From NCBI GenBank assembly GCA_000174895.1, contig ACOK01000089.1:1-64000 (forward strand): a stretch of DNA of 64,000 bases. The letters run 5' to 3'. The notes beneath the pieces are model-generated. The model was not told the DNA's origin. It did not search any database and saw nothing but the letters and a program-made list of their open reading frames with translations. The position numbers and the translations under genes are program-made. Source of the DNA: Ruminococcus flavefaciens FD-1. GTDB lineage: Bacteria > Bacillota > Clostridia > Oscillospirales > Ruminococcaceae. Position 1 is the stretch's first letter; each line of letters starts with the position of its first letter. Shown piece by piece: positions 63,855-64,000 of the stretch.

Positions 63855-64000
63855 TTATCTTAAATGCCAGATATTCTCAGCGTACTCTGTAACAGCACGG
63901 TCAGCGGAGAATATTCCCGCACCTGCGATATTATTCAGTGACATCTTAGCCCATTTCAGCTTGTCATTGTAGCACTCGGTGATGTACTTCTGAGCGTTTC
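63855..64000 (-). CDS. glgP: Alpha-glucan (glycogen/maltodextrin) phosphorylase, C-terminal end
   Basis: The last 48 codons of a gene entering from the right edge. The reading ends with NIAGAGIFSADRAVTEYAEN then IWHLR and TAA at 63857-63855. The pattern W-A-x-M-S-x-x-N-I-A...FSxDR...EYAxxIW is the C-terminus of alpha-glucan phosphorylases, which release glucose-1-phosphate. The rest lies outside the window. Confidence 0.88.
   Translation of the reverse strand, partial: NAQKYITECYNDKLKWAKMSLNNIAGAGIFSADRAVTEYAENIWHLR

Overview
The window looks like chromosomal DNA from a low-to-mid-GC Bacillota, most likely a Ruminococcus-like member of the Oscillospiraceae. Evidence: Gram-positive style strong Shine-Dalgarno sites, canonical TTGNNN-17-TATAAT promoters, a zinc-ribbon S14, HPr with His15 and Ser46, SpoIVB, a CssRS/HtrA-like cluster, a type-I dockerin on an exported peptidase, and YfhO. 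The genus is an inference. No tRNA, rRNA, CRISPR, prophage or transposase gene was seen.

Layout. 1-2190 (+): purD and a membrane protein of unknown role. 2268-6453 (+): response regulator, histidine kinase and a membrane-anchored HtrA protease. 6447-7418 (-): yajC and a small membrane protein separated by a hairpin that hides the second gene's ribosome binding site. 7812-23801 (-): one long ribosomal superoperon, rpsJ to rplQ (S10, spc and alpha blocks fused), including secY, adk, map, infA, a KOW-domain protein and rpoA, driven by a promoter at 23773-23801 with a terminator-like hairpin in its leader. 23928-25745 (-): a membrane-fused glycerophosphodiester phosphodiesterase. 26044-31255 (-): nadB, a DUF4097-like protein, a nucleotidyltransferase, a dockerin-VanY peptidase and nadC. 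31678-35088 (-): YfhO. 35611-37988 (-): secDF. 38255-44798 (-): the F1Fo ATP synthase operon. 45029-52882 (-): a polysaccharide cluster with manC, gmd and an rmd-like reductase (a GDP-D-rhamnose route), two GT4 glycosyltransferases, a WcaJ-like initiating transferase and three small unknown proteins. 53171-59959: a small membrane protein, spoIVB (+), HPr, trmD, rimM and three paralogous anchored proteins. 60130-64000 (-): purB, a GH13 enzyme and the 3' end of an alpha-glucan phosphorylase.

Most unusual points: (1) the ATP synthase delta and alpha subunits are encoded as one continuous 676-residue protein, next to two tandem atpE genes with identical products; (2) a family of short intergenic palindromes starts with TGTAGGG and keeps pairing although the arm sequence changes from copy to copy, often as inverted pairs; (3) a 180-bp MITE-like hairpin element abuts the -10 box of purB; (4) terminator-like hairpins sit in the leaders of both the ribosomal and ATP synthase operons; (5) three paralogous anchored proteins surround rimM, where rpsP/rplS would usually be.
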